This document shows positions 37,544 through 47,071 of a stretch of DNA of 64,000 bases, piece after piece. How positions within the stretch are numbered: position 1 is the stretch's first letter; every line of letters begins with the position of its first letter. A program made the position numbers and the translations under genes. Source of the stretch: Flavobacterium chryseum (GTDB lineage: Bacteria > Bacteroidota > Bacteroidia > Flavobacteriales > Flavobacteriaceae); assembly GCF_004362015.1 (NCBI RefSeq), contig NZ_SNWW01000002.1, forward strand, positions 248,001 through 312,000, in the 5' to 3' direction. The notes under the pieces are model-generated. The model was not told the DNA's origin, did not search any database, and was given only the letters and a program-made list of their open reading frames with translations.

Positions 37544-38415
37544 TGAATACTCATAAATTTTTTGAATCTAACTATAAAAAACTAGGCTTTCTGGTGTTGA
37601 ATGAGGATTCTATTGAAGAAATTAATGGCGAATATTACAAACCTTATATCAAGGTACTTTATTTACCCGAAGATTATTTGATTACAATCGATTTTAAGCA
37701 ATATAAAACCACAACGCCTTCCCTGTTTTTTATCAATAGCAACCAATACCTGCAAATAGATAAAGAAGGAAAAAGCCAAGGTTATTTTATGTATTACAAT
37801 CGCGATTTTTATTGCGTACAAATTCACGATGCTGAGGTTGCCTGCGACGGATTATTGTTTAATAATATTTTCGAAATGCCAATGACGGCGCTGCCAAATA
37901 AGGAAGTTTTATTTGTAGAAGCCATTTACGAACAAATTCAGGGAGAGTTTGATGCTCCCGATTCTTCTCAGGAAGAAATGATCAGAACCTATTTGAAACA
38001 GCTTATCATAAAAGCAACCCGAATCTGGAAAACACAGCAATTAGGAGTTTTAAATAACGAACCCTCTAAAGAAATGGATTTTTTCAGGGATTTTAGCCGA
38101 TTGGTTGAAATTCATTTCAGAACCAAACATAGTGTAGCCGATTATGCCGATATTCTTGGCGTGGCTCCCAAAACATTATCCAACAAATTCAATCGGTTAG
38201 AACTTACACAGCCCAACGATATCATCAAAGACCGCATTATGCTCGAAGCAAAAAGGCTTTTGGGATATTCTACTTTAAGCGTAAAAGAAATAGCTTACCA
38301 ACTTGGTTACGAAGATCCGGCTTATTTTAACCGACTTTTTACGAACAAAGTTGGCGACACTCCGTCTAATTTCAAGAAAAAGTACCTTCTAGGGAAAAAT
38401 GTACAATTAGAATAG
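37543..38415 (+). CDS. AraC family regulator at the end of the kai operon
   Basis: A 290-residue regulator with an N-terminal sensor of the kind found in flavobacterial AraC proteins (LPEDYLITIDFKQYKTTTP) and two C-terminal helix-turn-helix motifs, SVADYADILGVAPKTLSNKF and VKEIAYQLGYEDPAYFNRLF, then GDTPSNFKKKY. Its ATG overlaps the last base of the response regulator stop (TAATG). Being coupled to the kai genes it could be a transcriptional output of that module, or simply a regulator of the esterase downstream; the sequence does not decide. Confidence 0.86.
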   Translation: MNTHKFFESNYKKLGFLVLNEDSIEEINGEYYKPYIKVLYLPEDYLITIDFKQYKTTTPSLFFINSNQYLQIDKEGKSQGYFMYYNRDFYCVQIHDAEVACDGLLFNNIFEMPMTALPNKEVLFVEAIYEQIQGEFDAPDSSQEEMIRTYLKQLIIKATRIWKTQQLGVLNNEPSKEMDFFRDFSRLVEIHFRTKHSVADYADILGVAPKTLSNKFNRLELTQPNDIIKDRIMLEAKRLLGYSTLSVKEIAYQLGYEDPAYFNRLFTNKVGDTPSNFKKKYLLGKNVQLE

Positions 38416-38431
38416 ACTTTTGTCTATTTTT
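38411..38431 (+). terminator. Short hairpin at the end of the kai operon
   Basis: AATAGAC, a TTTT loop and GTCTATT followed by TTT; the left arm overlaps the AraC-gene stop codon. The stem is only 7 bases and AT-rich, so it is a modest terminator candidate. Confidence 0.5.
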
Positions 38432-38449
38432 AGAGCTTTACTACCGCCA

Positions 38450-38457
38450 TATCTTTG
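38450..38457 (+). promoter_or_regulatory. TAnnTTTG -7 box of the esterase gene
   Basis: TATCTTTG lies 35 bases before the esterase ATG. No TTTG is at the standard distance upstream. Confidence 0.5.
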
Positions 38458-38492
38458 TCCTATCAAATTATAACTGATAAAAAATTAAAGAT

Positions 38493-39542
38493 ATGAAAAC
38501 TAGTAAAGTATTACAACAAGGTTTATTTATTGCAGCATTGTTAATCGCAAATACAATTGCAATAGCACAAGAAAGACAATTTAAAGGAGAAAATGATCCT
38601 CAGGTTTTTACAGAAGTCCGTACTTTTTTGAAAGCATTAAATTCAGGTGACGGAAAACCTTTAGAACAATTAAGTGTTGCAGACGCACGTGGCGTTTTGG
38701 TTGGCGCTCAAAAATCGGTTGAAGTTGATTATTCAGGAATTGAAGAATCTGAAAAAGTGATTTCTCAAAACGGTTTAAAAGTAAAAATTCATATTACAAA
38801 ACCAAAAGGCGCTAAAGCAAATGCACCTGTATTTATTTTTATTCACGGCGGTGGATGGGTTTTAGGAGATTATCCAACCCATAGAAGACTGGTTCGTGAT
38901 TTAGTTGTAGAAAGTGGTGCTGTTGCCGTTTTCCCTGACTATACACCTTCTCCTGAAGCGCAATATCCTGTAGCCATAAATGAAATTTATGCTGCCACAC
39001 AATGGGTAGCCGAAAACGGAAAAGAAATTGGTGTAAACGGTAAAAACCTTGCTGTAGTAGGAAACAGCGTTGGTGGAAATATGACTGCTGCAATTACATT
39101 AATGGCAAAAGATAAAAAAGGTCCGCAAATTAAACTACAAGTTTTATTATGGCCGGTAACCGATGCTAATTTTGAAACAGAATCTTATAACGCATTTGCC
39201 AATGGACATTTCTTAACTAAAAATATGATGAAATGGTTTTGGGATAATTATTTGCCAGACACTAACAAAAGAAAAGAAATATACGCTTCTCCGTTACAAG
39301 CAAGTATAGAACAACTTAAAAACTTACCTCCTGCATTAGTACAAACTGCTGAAAATGATGTTTTAAGAGATGAAGGTGAAGCTTATGCAAGAAAGCTAAA
39401 CGAAGCCGGAGTTCCTGTAACATTAACAAGATACAATGGTTTAATTCACGATTACGGACTTTTAAATCCTATTTCAAATGTTCCTGCCGTGCAAACTGCA
39501 ATTTTGCAAGCTGCTGTTGTGATTAAAAATACATTGAAATAA
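38493..39542 (+). CDS. Exported alpha/beta hydrolase (hormone-sensitive lipase family)
   Basis: A 349-residue esterase with a signal peptide (cleavage near residues 24-26, AIAQE). The oxyanion motif HGGGW is in IFIHGGGWVLGD, the nucleophile is the serine of GNSVGGN, the acid is in AENDVLRDEGEAYARKL, and the histidine in LIHDYGLL. This is the family IV / HSL arrangement for short acyl esters, including acetylated sugars or drugs. It has its own promoter box after the AraC gene and a strong terminator. Confidence 0.88.
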   Translation: MKTSKVLQQGLFIAALLIANTIAIAQERQFKGENDPQVFTEVRTFLKALNSGDGKPLEQLSVADARGVLVGAQKSVEVDYSGIEESEKVISQNGLKVKIHITKPKGAKANAPVFIFIHGGGWVLGDYPTHRRLVRDLVVESGAVAVFPDYTPSPEAQYPVAINEIYAATQWVAENGKEIGVNGKNLAVVGNSVGGNMTAAITLMAKDKKGPQIKLQVLLWPVTDANFETESYNAFANGHFLTKNMMKWFWDNYLPDTNKRKEIYASPLQASIEQLKNLPPALVQTAENDVLRDEGEAYARKLNEAGVPVTLTRYNGLIHDYGLLNPISNVPAVQTAILQAAVVIKNTLK

Positions 39543-39558
39543 GAAATTTTGATAAGAC

Positions 39559-39597
39559 AAAAAAAAGAGCTGATTCTAGAATCAGCTCTTTTTTTGT
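39559..39597. terminator. Strong bidirectional terminator
   Basis: A perfect palindrome, AGAGCTGATTCT paired with AGAATCAGCTCT without loop bases, flanked by A7 and T7 tracts. It separates the convergent esterase and oxidoreductase genes. Confidence 0.92.
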
Positions 39598-39613
39598 TTG
39601 ATTTTTTTTTGAA

Positions 39614-40627
39614 TTAAAACTTTATAGCAATTTTTCCAATCGTTTTTCCTGATTCTAAAAGCTGATGAGCGTGTTTAAGATTATCAGCTGTAAGTCCGAT
39701 TAAGGTTTCTTTTAAAGTAGATTTCAGTGTTCCGTCATCTAACAAATCAGCTACTTTGTTTAAAATGATTCCTTGTTCCTCCATATCAGCTGTCTGAAAT
39801 GTCGAACGAGTAAACATTGATTCCCATGAAAATGAGATACTTTTAGTTTTTAATTTGTTGAGTGCAACCAGGTCACTGCTTCCGGTAATGGAGGCAATAC
39901 TCCCTTGAGGTTTGATGAGTTCAACCATTGTATCCCAGTAAAAATTGGTATTTACAAAGTCTAAAATAAAATCTACATGTTCAAATCCTGCTTCACGTAC
40001 TGATGAAATCAGATTTTTATGATCTACAACAAAATCTGCTCCTTGTTTTTTACACCATTCAATAGTTTCTGGACGTGATGCCGTTGCAATAACCGTCAAG
40101 CCTGCTATTTTTTTCGCCAACTGAATTGCGATAGAACCTACTCCGCCCGCACCGCCAATAATTAAAATAGTTTTTCCTTTGTCTTTTTCCGGACTAATGC
40201 GAATACGGTCAAATAATGTTTCCCAGGCTGTTAAAGCAGTCAACGGAATTGCGGCTGCTTCTTCAATACTTAACGATTTTGGTTTTTTGCCCACAATTCG
40301 TTCATCAATAATTTGATATTCTGCATTACTTCCTTGTTTTGTAATGTCGCCCGCGTAATAAACTTCGTCGCCAATATTAAATAAGGTTACGTTTTCTCCT
40401 ATCGCTTCAACAATACCAACGGCATCCCAGCCAATAATTTTCGGCGTGTCAAGAACGGTGTCTTTAGCTCCGATTTGGCGAATTTTAAAATCGACCGGAT
40501 TTACAGATATGGCACTAATCTTCACCAATAAATCACGCGATCCCGGAATTGGTTTAGAAGTTTCAAATTCAATGAAACTGTCTTTTTCTGTTATGTCTAA
40601 TGATGTTTTAAATCCTATTGCTTTCAT
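39614..40627 (-). CDS. Zinc-type alcohol dehydrogenase-like / quinone oxidoreductase (MDR family)
   Basis: A 337-residue medium-chain dehydrogenase/reductase of the ZADH group. Visible are AISVNPVDFKIRQ, WDAVGIVEAIGENV with the domain-joining GxG turn, AAAIPLTALTAWETLFDR, and the nucleotide-binding IIGGAGGVGSIAIQLAKK. It lacks the cysteine ligands of catalytic zinc, as usual in the NADPH:quinone and enone reductase branch. Cytosolic; substrate unknown. It shares a terminator with the convergent esterase and has its own promoter box upstream. Confidence 0.87.
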   Translation of the reverse strand: MKAIGFKTSLDITEKDSFIEFETSKPIPGSRDLLVKISAISVNPVDFKIRQIGAKDTVLDTPKIIGWDAVGIVEAIGENVTLFNIGDEVYYAGDITKQGSNAEYQIIDERIVGKKPKSLSIEEAAAIPLTALTAWETLFDRIRISPEKDKGKTILIIGGAGGVGSIAIQLAKKIAGLTVIATASRPETIEWCKKQGADFVVDHKNLISSVREAGFEHVDFILDFVNTNFYWDTMVELIKPQGSIASITGSSDLVALNKLKTKSISFSWESMFTRSTFQTADMEEQGIILNKVADLLDDGTLKSTLKETLIGLTADNLKHAHQLLESGKTIGKIAIKF

Positions 40628-40658
40628 TTTTTTACTTTTAAAGTTTAAAATAATAACA

Positions 40659-40666
40659 CAAAGATA
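40659..40666 (-). promoter_or_regulatory. TAnnTTTG -7 box of the oxidoreductase gene
   Basis: On the minus strand it reads TATCTTTG, 31 bases before the start codon. The remaining gap to 40844 is AT-rich without other visible features. Confidence 0.5.
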
Positions 40667-40844
40667 AGTCTCAACAAAATTTTAAAAATGGTATAAATTG
40701 ATGGTATATCGGTACAAATTTATCAATAAGAATTTAGGGACCAAAGGTCATCAGGTTGATAAAAGTATTTCATTATATAAAATTCCAACCAAAAGATATG
40801 TAAATGTTATGGCAGATTATAACATTTTAATATGAGTGAAATGT

Positions 40845-41900
40845 TTATTTATACGAGTCTTTAAATTCTTGATTGCTTAAATACACCCTTTTATTAACTG
40901 TTTCTAAAGATTTTCCATTTAATAAAACTTCAAAATCTCTATTGCCATTATTCACTTTTATTTGAATCTCATTATCGCCGTTATCTTCATTTTTAAATTT
41001 TTCGTTGGTTTTTTCCCAATTAAAAAATGCTCTTCCTTCATATTTTTCTCCTTTACCTGTTTCCCAAAAAAAAGTAATTGCACTGGGAATAGCCCTTTCC
41101 CTTTTAGCAGGGTTCAATGATATAGGCCTAACTGCAATCTCAGATTCTGCATTAAAAAACCCTGTCATTACATCAAAAAGTTTGAATTTTGAGTTATCAG
41201 AAGTTATTACAGGATGCCAAACATATTTTTTACGATAATTGTCCCATTTTTCAGGACTTGAATATGGAGCTAAGTAATTTTCACGCACTTCTTCTCGGTT
41301 CATTGACCATGATGCAAATAATTTTTTTTCAAGTGCTGCGTTGTCTTTTACTACCTCTGCTTGGTAACGTCCTAATTCTTTTTGAGTTGCACCATACCGC
41401 AACCAAACCACAACCACTCCTTTTGGAGCAAAACCAAAAACCAAATCTCTAAACTCCGTATAAGCTCTTTGATTGGGTTTTCTCTCATATACGTATTCCT
41501 TTAAAATGTCGCCATATTCTAAATCTTCATTATTGCAATAGAATCTTTTACTTAAGTCTACAATCGTATCTACTGGAAAATCTACATTTAAACGATAAAA
41601 AGTATCTTCATACCCTGCATAATAAGTAACATCTGCACCGATAGGTGTACCGTTCTGTTCTGTCCAGGAAGCATGAGAATCTCCCCATTCACCCGAAGAA
41701 CCTCCGTACGGGAAAGAAGCAGAGACTCCTTCGAGTGTTTTTACTTTATCATTAACCACCTCTATTAAATATTTATCTTCAGGGTGGCACATTTATACGT
41801 GAAATTGCGGTAATTCTTTTTTCATTTGGCAACTAATTAATTGGGTAAAAACAACAGCTAATAAACTATAATACAATACTATTTTTTTTATTTTATCCAT
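40845..41900 (-). pseudogene. DUF2931-like lipoprotein, interrupted by an in-frame stop
   Basis: From ATG 41900 the frame encodes a lipoprotein signal (lipobox LISC, C24) and ends at TAA 41795-41793 after 35 codons. The very next codon, ATG 41792, continues in the same frame for 315 residues of a DUF2931-like protein (GGSSGEWGDSHASWTE, GVVVVWLRYGATQKELGRY). Reading through the TAA would give one ordinary lipoprotein of about 350 residues, so a nonsense change is likely. As it stands the body would be made without its export signal, if at all. The start overlaps the DUF2235 gene end by 8 bases. DUF2931 lipoproteins commonly follow T6SS effectors, so this may be a disabled immunity protein. Confidence 0.72.
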
Positions 41901-43544
41901 GGTGTATTTCTCTTTTTCTATATTTTTGTTCTAAAGCGCCTTCTTTAGACGGGGCTTGACTTTCGCGTGTTTCCAATCCAAATTTATTGGCTTTTACAGA
42001 CCAATGTAAATATTCGTTTCGTAGTTTTTTTAAATCTTTTTCATTTATATAATCGAGATACGATATTTGCCGTAATTCATTTAAATAACTTTTCGAATCA
42101 GTCGATTTTGCTCTAACATATTTGTTCCTTAAATCACTGCATGCTGCCATATAGTTCATTAATTGGTTGTAAACTCCCTGCAAAAAGGGATTATTTATTT
42201 CGTGTTTTGTTTTAATCTTCACATCACTATATTTCACCCCAAAATGATCAGAGTAAAAAAACATTTTTTTTAGAGGTATTTTGTCATAGGTATTTTGCAA
42301 TTTTTTTCTTGTACCTACAACAGTATAGAACTTTTCGGAATCATCGACACTTCCTTTTATTTCTGTACCTAAATTTGAGTCATGAAGTACACCCGATGTA
42401 ATTTGATTAGGTTTGTACCAGCCCTCATTAATTACTATTTCCTTAAATTTTTCAATTTCTGTATCTGTATCATGAATAATCCTGTTGTATATTGACTGTC
42501 TTTTGTAATACAAAACAGAAATTTCATCTTCATTATCATTATAAGAACCGCCTATGTCACAATGTACACCGGGCAAGGTATATTCTAAACCATTTAAGCC
42601 CGCACTTGTAATATCAGTTAGGTCAAAATTTTCGCGGTATTCATCATCAGCAGAAAGCTGAAATACAAAATGTGAATTTTTAATGGCATCCAGATTTAAA
42701 TCGTTTACATCATTGCCATGATAAACTCCATAAGAGGCAACAGTATCGTAGAGTCCTGTAAAATTGAAATGAATTCTTTTTGGATTAATTTCGTTTTTTA
42801 ATAAACAAGCTGCAAAATAACCGTGTTTATCTAATATAGGGCTATAAGGTATCGTAATCCTGGCATCTTCCATTAGCATGTCTTGGTAGACCTTTGGCGC
42901 AATAAGTGTTACATTATTATCTTTGTCTTTGCTAAAAACAACTGCAGGACTATTGGCTACATGCAAAAAATGTCTGGCTGCTGCGGCACCACGGCTAAAA
43001 CCAAAAACATTTATTTTTAATTCATCGATTTCTTTACTTTTATATTCTTTTTTTGAAACTTTTTCCCAACTTCAACACAAGCCTTTACAACTTTTGCCAT
43101 TACACCTCTATCGCCCATACCTAAGGCAACATCTGGAAGAATATCGTCACTTTCTTCATTATGAGTTCCTATACCTTCTATATAAATTTTTTCTTGAAAA
43201 GGAACATTAGTAGCTACGGTATCATAACCTCGTGCCACGTTCGAGAAGTTATTGGTATAGCTATCGTCTATATGGTTCGATTCTATGTAATCTTTACCTT
43301 TTAGCGTATTGGTTTTATTATTTTGTGTACCATCAAAAAAAATATTTAGCGTAATATCGATTTCATTTGCTAATGAATCAGCAGGATGTAAGGGCTCATA
43401 ATCATTATAAGACATGCCTTCTTCTCCATATTGTTTATTGTGTTTAGCCGAAATTATATTAAGATCTCCATCTGTTGCATGAATTTCTATATTTCCTGTG
43501 GCGGTCTTTGTGAGTGATCCGCCAATAATTCTCGTAATACTCAT
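41893..43544 (-). pseudogene. T6SS-type DUF2235 lipase effector, frameshifted at an A7 tract
   Basis: Two frames make one DUF2235 protein of about 550 residues. The first (43544-43017) has an N-terminal lead, ITLNIFFDGTQNN and GIGTHNEESDD. The second (to 41893) has FNFTGLYDTVASYG and LPGVHCDIGGSY with the catalytic Asp and His. The nucleophile motif NVFGFSRGAAAARHF lies between them, readable only in the second frame and before its first start codon. One extra A in the seven-A tract (T7 at 43048-43054 on the plus strand) would join all parts. DUF2235 enzymes include the Tle1 phospholipases delivered by T6SS; vgrG ends 2 bases upstream. Confidence 0.85.
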
Positions 43545-43546
43545 AA

Positions 43547-45400
43547 TTAACCGTTTTTAGATGTTTCGCCGCTATGGTTATTTACATTTTTCGCACTTAA
43601 TATATTTATATTTTCTTCGGTACTATTTAGATTTATTTCCTTCGCAATCTCTTTGATTCCTTTACTCTGTGTTTCTTTAGATCCTTTTACCCATTCAAAC
43701 ATTTTTCCTGTCACATTCACTATAAAATCTATTCCTATAGTTACATCTTTCGAACCTGTGATCGTTTCGGAATAATTTCCACCAACAGTATTATTTTTGT
43801 TGACACCTACATTAGTATTCATATTTTGCCCAGCATTGATAGTAATATCTTCCCCAGCATTAAAAGTCATGTTTTTAGGAGCGTCAAATTCCATATTCCC
43901 ATTCCCATCCATAAAATATTTGTTTCCGCTTGGGTCCTGAATTAAAACACTTCCATCAGCATCGTTACACACAATTAAGATTCCTGAGCGCGTGCGGAAA
44001 ACTTTCAAATCATTATTAGGCATACTATAACCGCTTTTCTCTTTTCTGCTCGTCATCGTCCCCATTACGATTGGCAATTCGGCATTGTTTCCCTGAAAAT
44101 CAACAAATACAGTGTCGCCTATTTCCGGAATAACATGACCGCCTCTTGCATCTCCGCCATATTTTTGAATCAATGGTACATAAGGCGTAGTTTCTCCTTT
44201 TAATTCCTGCCAAGGCATTTGTATCTGTATTCCGCTAAGTCCGTCTGGATCTGCGTTGGCTGTTACAATTGCAGTCTGGCTGTAGCATTTCGGAAATAAA
44301 TCCGGATTCGTTTTGGGTGAAAATACCGCACCATTAAAGTTTACAGCCGTAAAATGATTTTCATAACCGCCGCCATCATCGCAGGTGTGGGTTATTTTTG
44401 TTACTCTGTAAGCACTTTCTAATTGTACATCGACACCGCTTATTACAACGTTATTGCCTATTGTAATTCCCGGAACTTCGCTAATGCCTTTTATCTGCGT
44501 CATTTTGCCTGCTACAGCGCGCATTTTGTTTTTGGCATATTCTTCAGCGGCAGTACTGCCATTTCCTTCAACTGCATTTTGATTGAGCTGAATAAGCGTT
44601 TCTTTATTAAAAACCTCGCTCGATTTATTAATAAAGTTTTGATGGAATCCGTCAACTTCTTTTCGGTATTTTAAAATGGCATCGCTAGAATAATCCCCTT
44701 TTCGATGGTCATTTTCAAGGACTTTAAGCAATACAGGAAGTAATTTTATATTATAACTAAAATCATGCAGGTTAACGCCATAAACCAAAGTTGGTTCTAC
44801 AGATGAGCTTCCCGGCGTTCCAAAAACTATTGTACGTCCGTTATGATACAACCATTGTCCGTGGCGCATAGCCAGGCGGTTTAGAAAATCGAAGTCGCTT
44901 TCCTGATACTGAACCGTATAAGCCAGATTATTTTTGAAATAGGAATTAACATGCATATCTATCTCATAACCTGATTTTACTTTATTTACAATATCTTCAA
45001 GGGACATTTTTGTAAAAGAGTTCGAATCCGGTGCATTGTCTAACAATATTGAGGTGCTGCATCCCTGAATCAATATCGTTTCCTCTACATCTTTAATATT
45101 CGATTTTTGCAATCTTACTTTCGTTATCACACCATAAAACTGCAGGATATAATCTTTGGGATTTTTAATAATCATCAGATCATCCAAACCTTGTATTGGT
45201 TTTATTTCGATGCTGATTTTTGCGCCCGATAGTTGCTGCGAAACGGGCATCACGCTCTTTAATTCATCCACTAATAAATCTTTGCGTACTTCTAAAGTGA
45301 AAGTATTATGATCATGAATTTTTTGAATAATCTTTAGATGGCTAAAATTCCTGATTAAGGTTTCGCCTATTTTTATGGTTGTATCAGTTTGTAATGCCAT
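43547..45400 (-). CDS. vgrG: T6SS spike protein VgrG
   Basis: A 617-residue VgrG/TssI of the Bacteroidota kind. The N-terminal gp27-like part (to about residue 370) includes YQESDFDFLNRLAMRHGQWLY; the gp5 OB-fold has IQIQMPWQELKGETTPYVPL and GGHVIPEIGDTVFVDFQGNN; the C-terminal beta-helix is marked by NAGEDITINAGQNMNTNVG. It forms the trimeric tip of the contractile tube and carries cargo. It lies between hcp and the lipase effector, 2 bases from the latter. No baseplate or sheath genes are in the window, so it relies on a machine encoded elsewhere. Confidence 0.92.
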   Translation of the reverse strand: MALQTDTTIKIGETLIRNFSHLKIIQKIHDHNTFTLEVRKDLLVDELKSVMPVSQQLSGAKISIEIKPIQGLDDLMIIKNPKDYILQFYGVITKVRLQKSNIKDVEETILIQGCSTSILLDNAPDSNSFTKMSLEDIVNKVKSGYEIDMHVNSYFKNNLAYTVQYQESDFDFLNRLAMRHGQWLYHNGRTIVFGTPGSSSVEPTLVYGVNLHDFSYNIKLLPVLLKVLENDHRKGDYSSDAILKYRKEVDGFHQNFINKSSEVFNKETLIQLNQNAVEGNGSTAAEEYAKNKMRAVAGKMTQIKGISEVPGITIGNNVVISGVDVQLESAYRVTKITHTCDDGGGYENHFTAVNFNGAVFSPKTNPDLFPKCYSQTAIVTANADPDGLSGIQIQMPWQELKGETTPYVPLIQKYGGDARGGHVIPEIGDTVFVDFQGNNAELPIVMGTMTSRKEKSGYSMPNNDLKVFRTRSGILIVCNDADGSVLIQDPSGNKYFMDGNGNMEFDAPKNMTFNAGEDITINAGQNMNTNVGVNKNNTVGGNYSETITGSKDVTIGIDFIVNVTGKMFEWVKGSKETQSKGIKEIAKEINLNSTEENINILSAKNVNNHSGETSKNG

Positions 45401-45439
45401 ATTCTCTTATTCTTTGGTAGTTAATAGTGTTTTTTAGTT

Positions 45440-45832
45440 TTAAGAATTTTTCCAGTTATTGTCGAATACAGTATTGCCTACTTTTATTTCATTACAAGTA
45501 ATCAGAATCTCGGTCGTCATAGGCACCGTTCCTTCACTATTAAATTTCTTTTGAAGCGAAATGCAATATCCTTTATTAAAACTCACTTTTTTCATGGTAC
45601 TCATGGCATCTCTTCGGTAAAAAATAATTTTTCCGTCCTTTACACTTGTATGGGATACCATCCAATCTGAAAATAAATCTGTTTGTGTGGTTTCGATTAT
45701 TAATCTAATTTGTCCGCCTTTGGCTTTACTGGCTGGTTTTCCATTGTTGTCAACGTTTTGAACAAAGCTCACATCAAATTGTAAGACATTAAAAACTTCG
45801 TTGTCTAATTCTAATTTTGCTAAAAAACTCAT
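45440..45832 (-). CDS. hcp: T6SS tube protein Hcp (TssD, Bacteroidota type)
   Basis: A 130-residue Hcp of the T6SS subtype iii found in Bacteroidota, starting MSFLAKLELDNEVFNVLQFD and containing KGGQIRLIIETTQTDLFSDWM and KGYCISLQKKF. Hcp hexamers stack to form the expelled tube. It is the first gene of the hcp, vgrG, effector, lipoprotein set, 39 bases before vgrG. I saw nothing certain in the 229-base divergent gap upstream. Confidence 0.9.
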   Translation of the reverse strand: MSFLAKLELDNEVFNVLQFDVSFVQNVDNNGKPASKAKGGQIRLIIETTQTDLFSDWMVSHTSVKDGKIIFYRRDAMSTMKKVSFNKGYCISLQKKFNSEGTVPMTTEILITCNEIKVGNTVFDNNWKNS

Positions 45833-46061
45833 ATAATTATTGTTTGATTATTGTTTTGAATCGCTCTGTTATTACTGAAGGTTAAAAAGTACCAGAGAAC
45901 TAAGGCTCTTGTAAAATAAATTCAAACCCAATCAGGAAAGAGCCACAATAAGTTTTATAAGTATCAAAATAAGACACCGACTAAAAAAGCGTTCTATAAT
46001 CAATTATGATTTTAAGAAGGCTTTTTTTGTACTTTTAATCCCAAACAAAGGCAATTCGACC

Positions 46062-46970
46062 ATGAGATTTTACATTAATAAAGAACATTTAGTAAACGAA
46101 ATTGAATATCCAATCCGATATCAATCTGAAAATCTCGTGAAAAGTGCTTTTGTTGTTTTTGCTGTTCTTTTTATGTTTCTTTTATTGTTTACACCGTTTG
46201 GAGTTTACGAACCTGAATTCAGAATGAATTATTTCCTGATTTGTTTCTTTCACGCTTTTTCACCTGCCTTGATTTTGTTTGTTTATTTTGGAATATTCAA
46301 TTACATAAAACAAAAAAACAATCGATTTAATAAATGGAGCTTGCTTCGCGAATACGCACACGTTGGCGCAGTTTTGTTACTGTGTGGAATCGCAAGTTTC
46401 TTGATGCGTGATCTGATTTATAATAACAAACTCAATTGGTTATTACATTATTTATATGAAGAAATCAGAAATTGCTTTGTTGCCGGAATCTTTTTCTATT
46501 TTTTGCTGAGATTAACCGGCTTTTATTTTCAATCAAAAAAAGGTTCTCCTTTTGTATTACAGTTTGTTCCGTTAGCAAATGAACCCGAAAAAACAATTCT
46601 AAAATCGACGCTCTTCATCAATACTCAAGTGAGACAAGATGATTTTACGCTCGATTTAGAACATTTACTATTTGTAAAAGCTGACGGCAATTATATTGAA
46701 CTCACCAAATCTGAAAATGAAGAAGTCAATGTCGAATTAAAAAGAATTTCACTGACGCAGTTCGAAAAACAAATAACAGCTTATCCGCATTTTTTCAGAT
46801 GCCACCGAGCGTATTTGGTCAACATGTTTAAGATTCAAAAAGTAGCCGGAAATTCTCAGGGATATCTATTGTCGTTTTATAATACCGATCTTAAAGTGCC
46901 TGTTTCAAGAAATCAAATTGAGAGTTTCAATAGCTTTTATAACCAACTCAGAAACCGACAAATAGCTTAA
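46062..46970 (+). CDS. LytTR-domain regulator with membrane N-terminus
   Basis: A 302-residue protein with four hydrophobic segments in residues 25-155 (for example VVFAVLFMFLLLFTPFGVY) and a C-terminal LytTR DNA-binding domain (about 200-300) with LLFVKADGNYIELTK and HFFRCHRAYLVNM. Membrane-tethered LytTR proteins act without a receiver domain. The acyltransferase gene downstream on the same strand has its own promoter box and is a possible target. Confidence 0.87.
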   Translation: MRFYINKEHLVNEIEYPIRYQSENLVKSAFVVFAVLFMFLLLFTPFGVYEPEFRMNYFLICFFHAFSPALILFVYFGIFNYIKQKNNRFNKWSLLREYAHVGAVLLLCGIASFLMRDLIYNNKLNWLLHYLYEEIRNCFVAGIFFYFLLRLTGFYFQSKKGSPFVLQFVPLANEPEKTILKSTLFINTQVRQDDFTLDLEHLLFVKADGNYIELTKSENEEVNVELKRISLTQFEKQITAYPHFFRCHRAYLVNMFKIQKVAGNSQGYLLSFYNTDLKVPVSRNQIESFNSFYNQLRNRQIA

Positions 46971-47036
46971 GCTTGTTGTTCATCACAAAAGCTAGTTGCT
47001 GATAACATGCCGACTTAAAACTGTATTTTCTTGTTG

Positions 47037-47044
47037 TACGTTTG
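47037..47044 (+). promoter_or_regulatory. TAnnTTTG -7 box of the acyltransferase gene
   Basis: TACGTTTG lies 27 bases before ATG 47072 and covers the TTG at 47042, so that TTG cannot be the translation start. Confidence 0.55.
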
Positions 47045-47071
47045 CCATCAGTAACTCAAAATCTATTTCGT

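Noticed and set aside
45983..46028. Hairpin AAAAAAGC ... GCTTTTTTT between hcp and the LytTR gene as a terminator
   Set aside because: The stem is interrupted and the two flanking genes are divergent, so a terminator there makes little sense.
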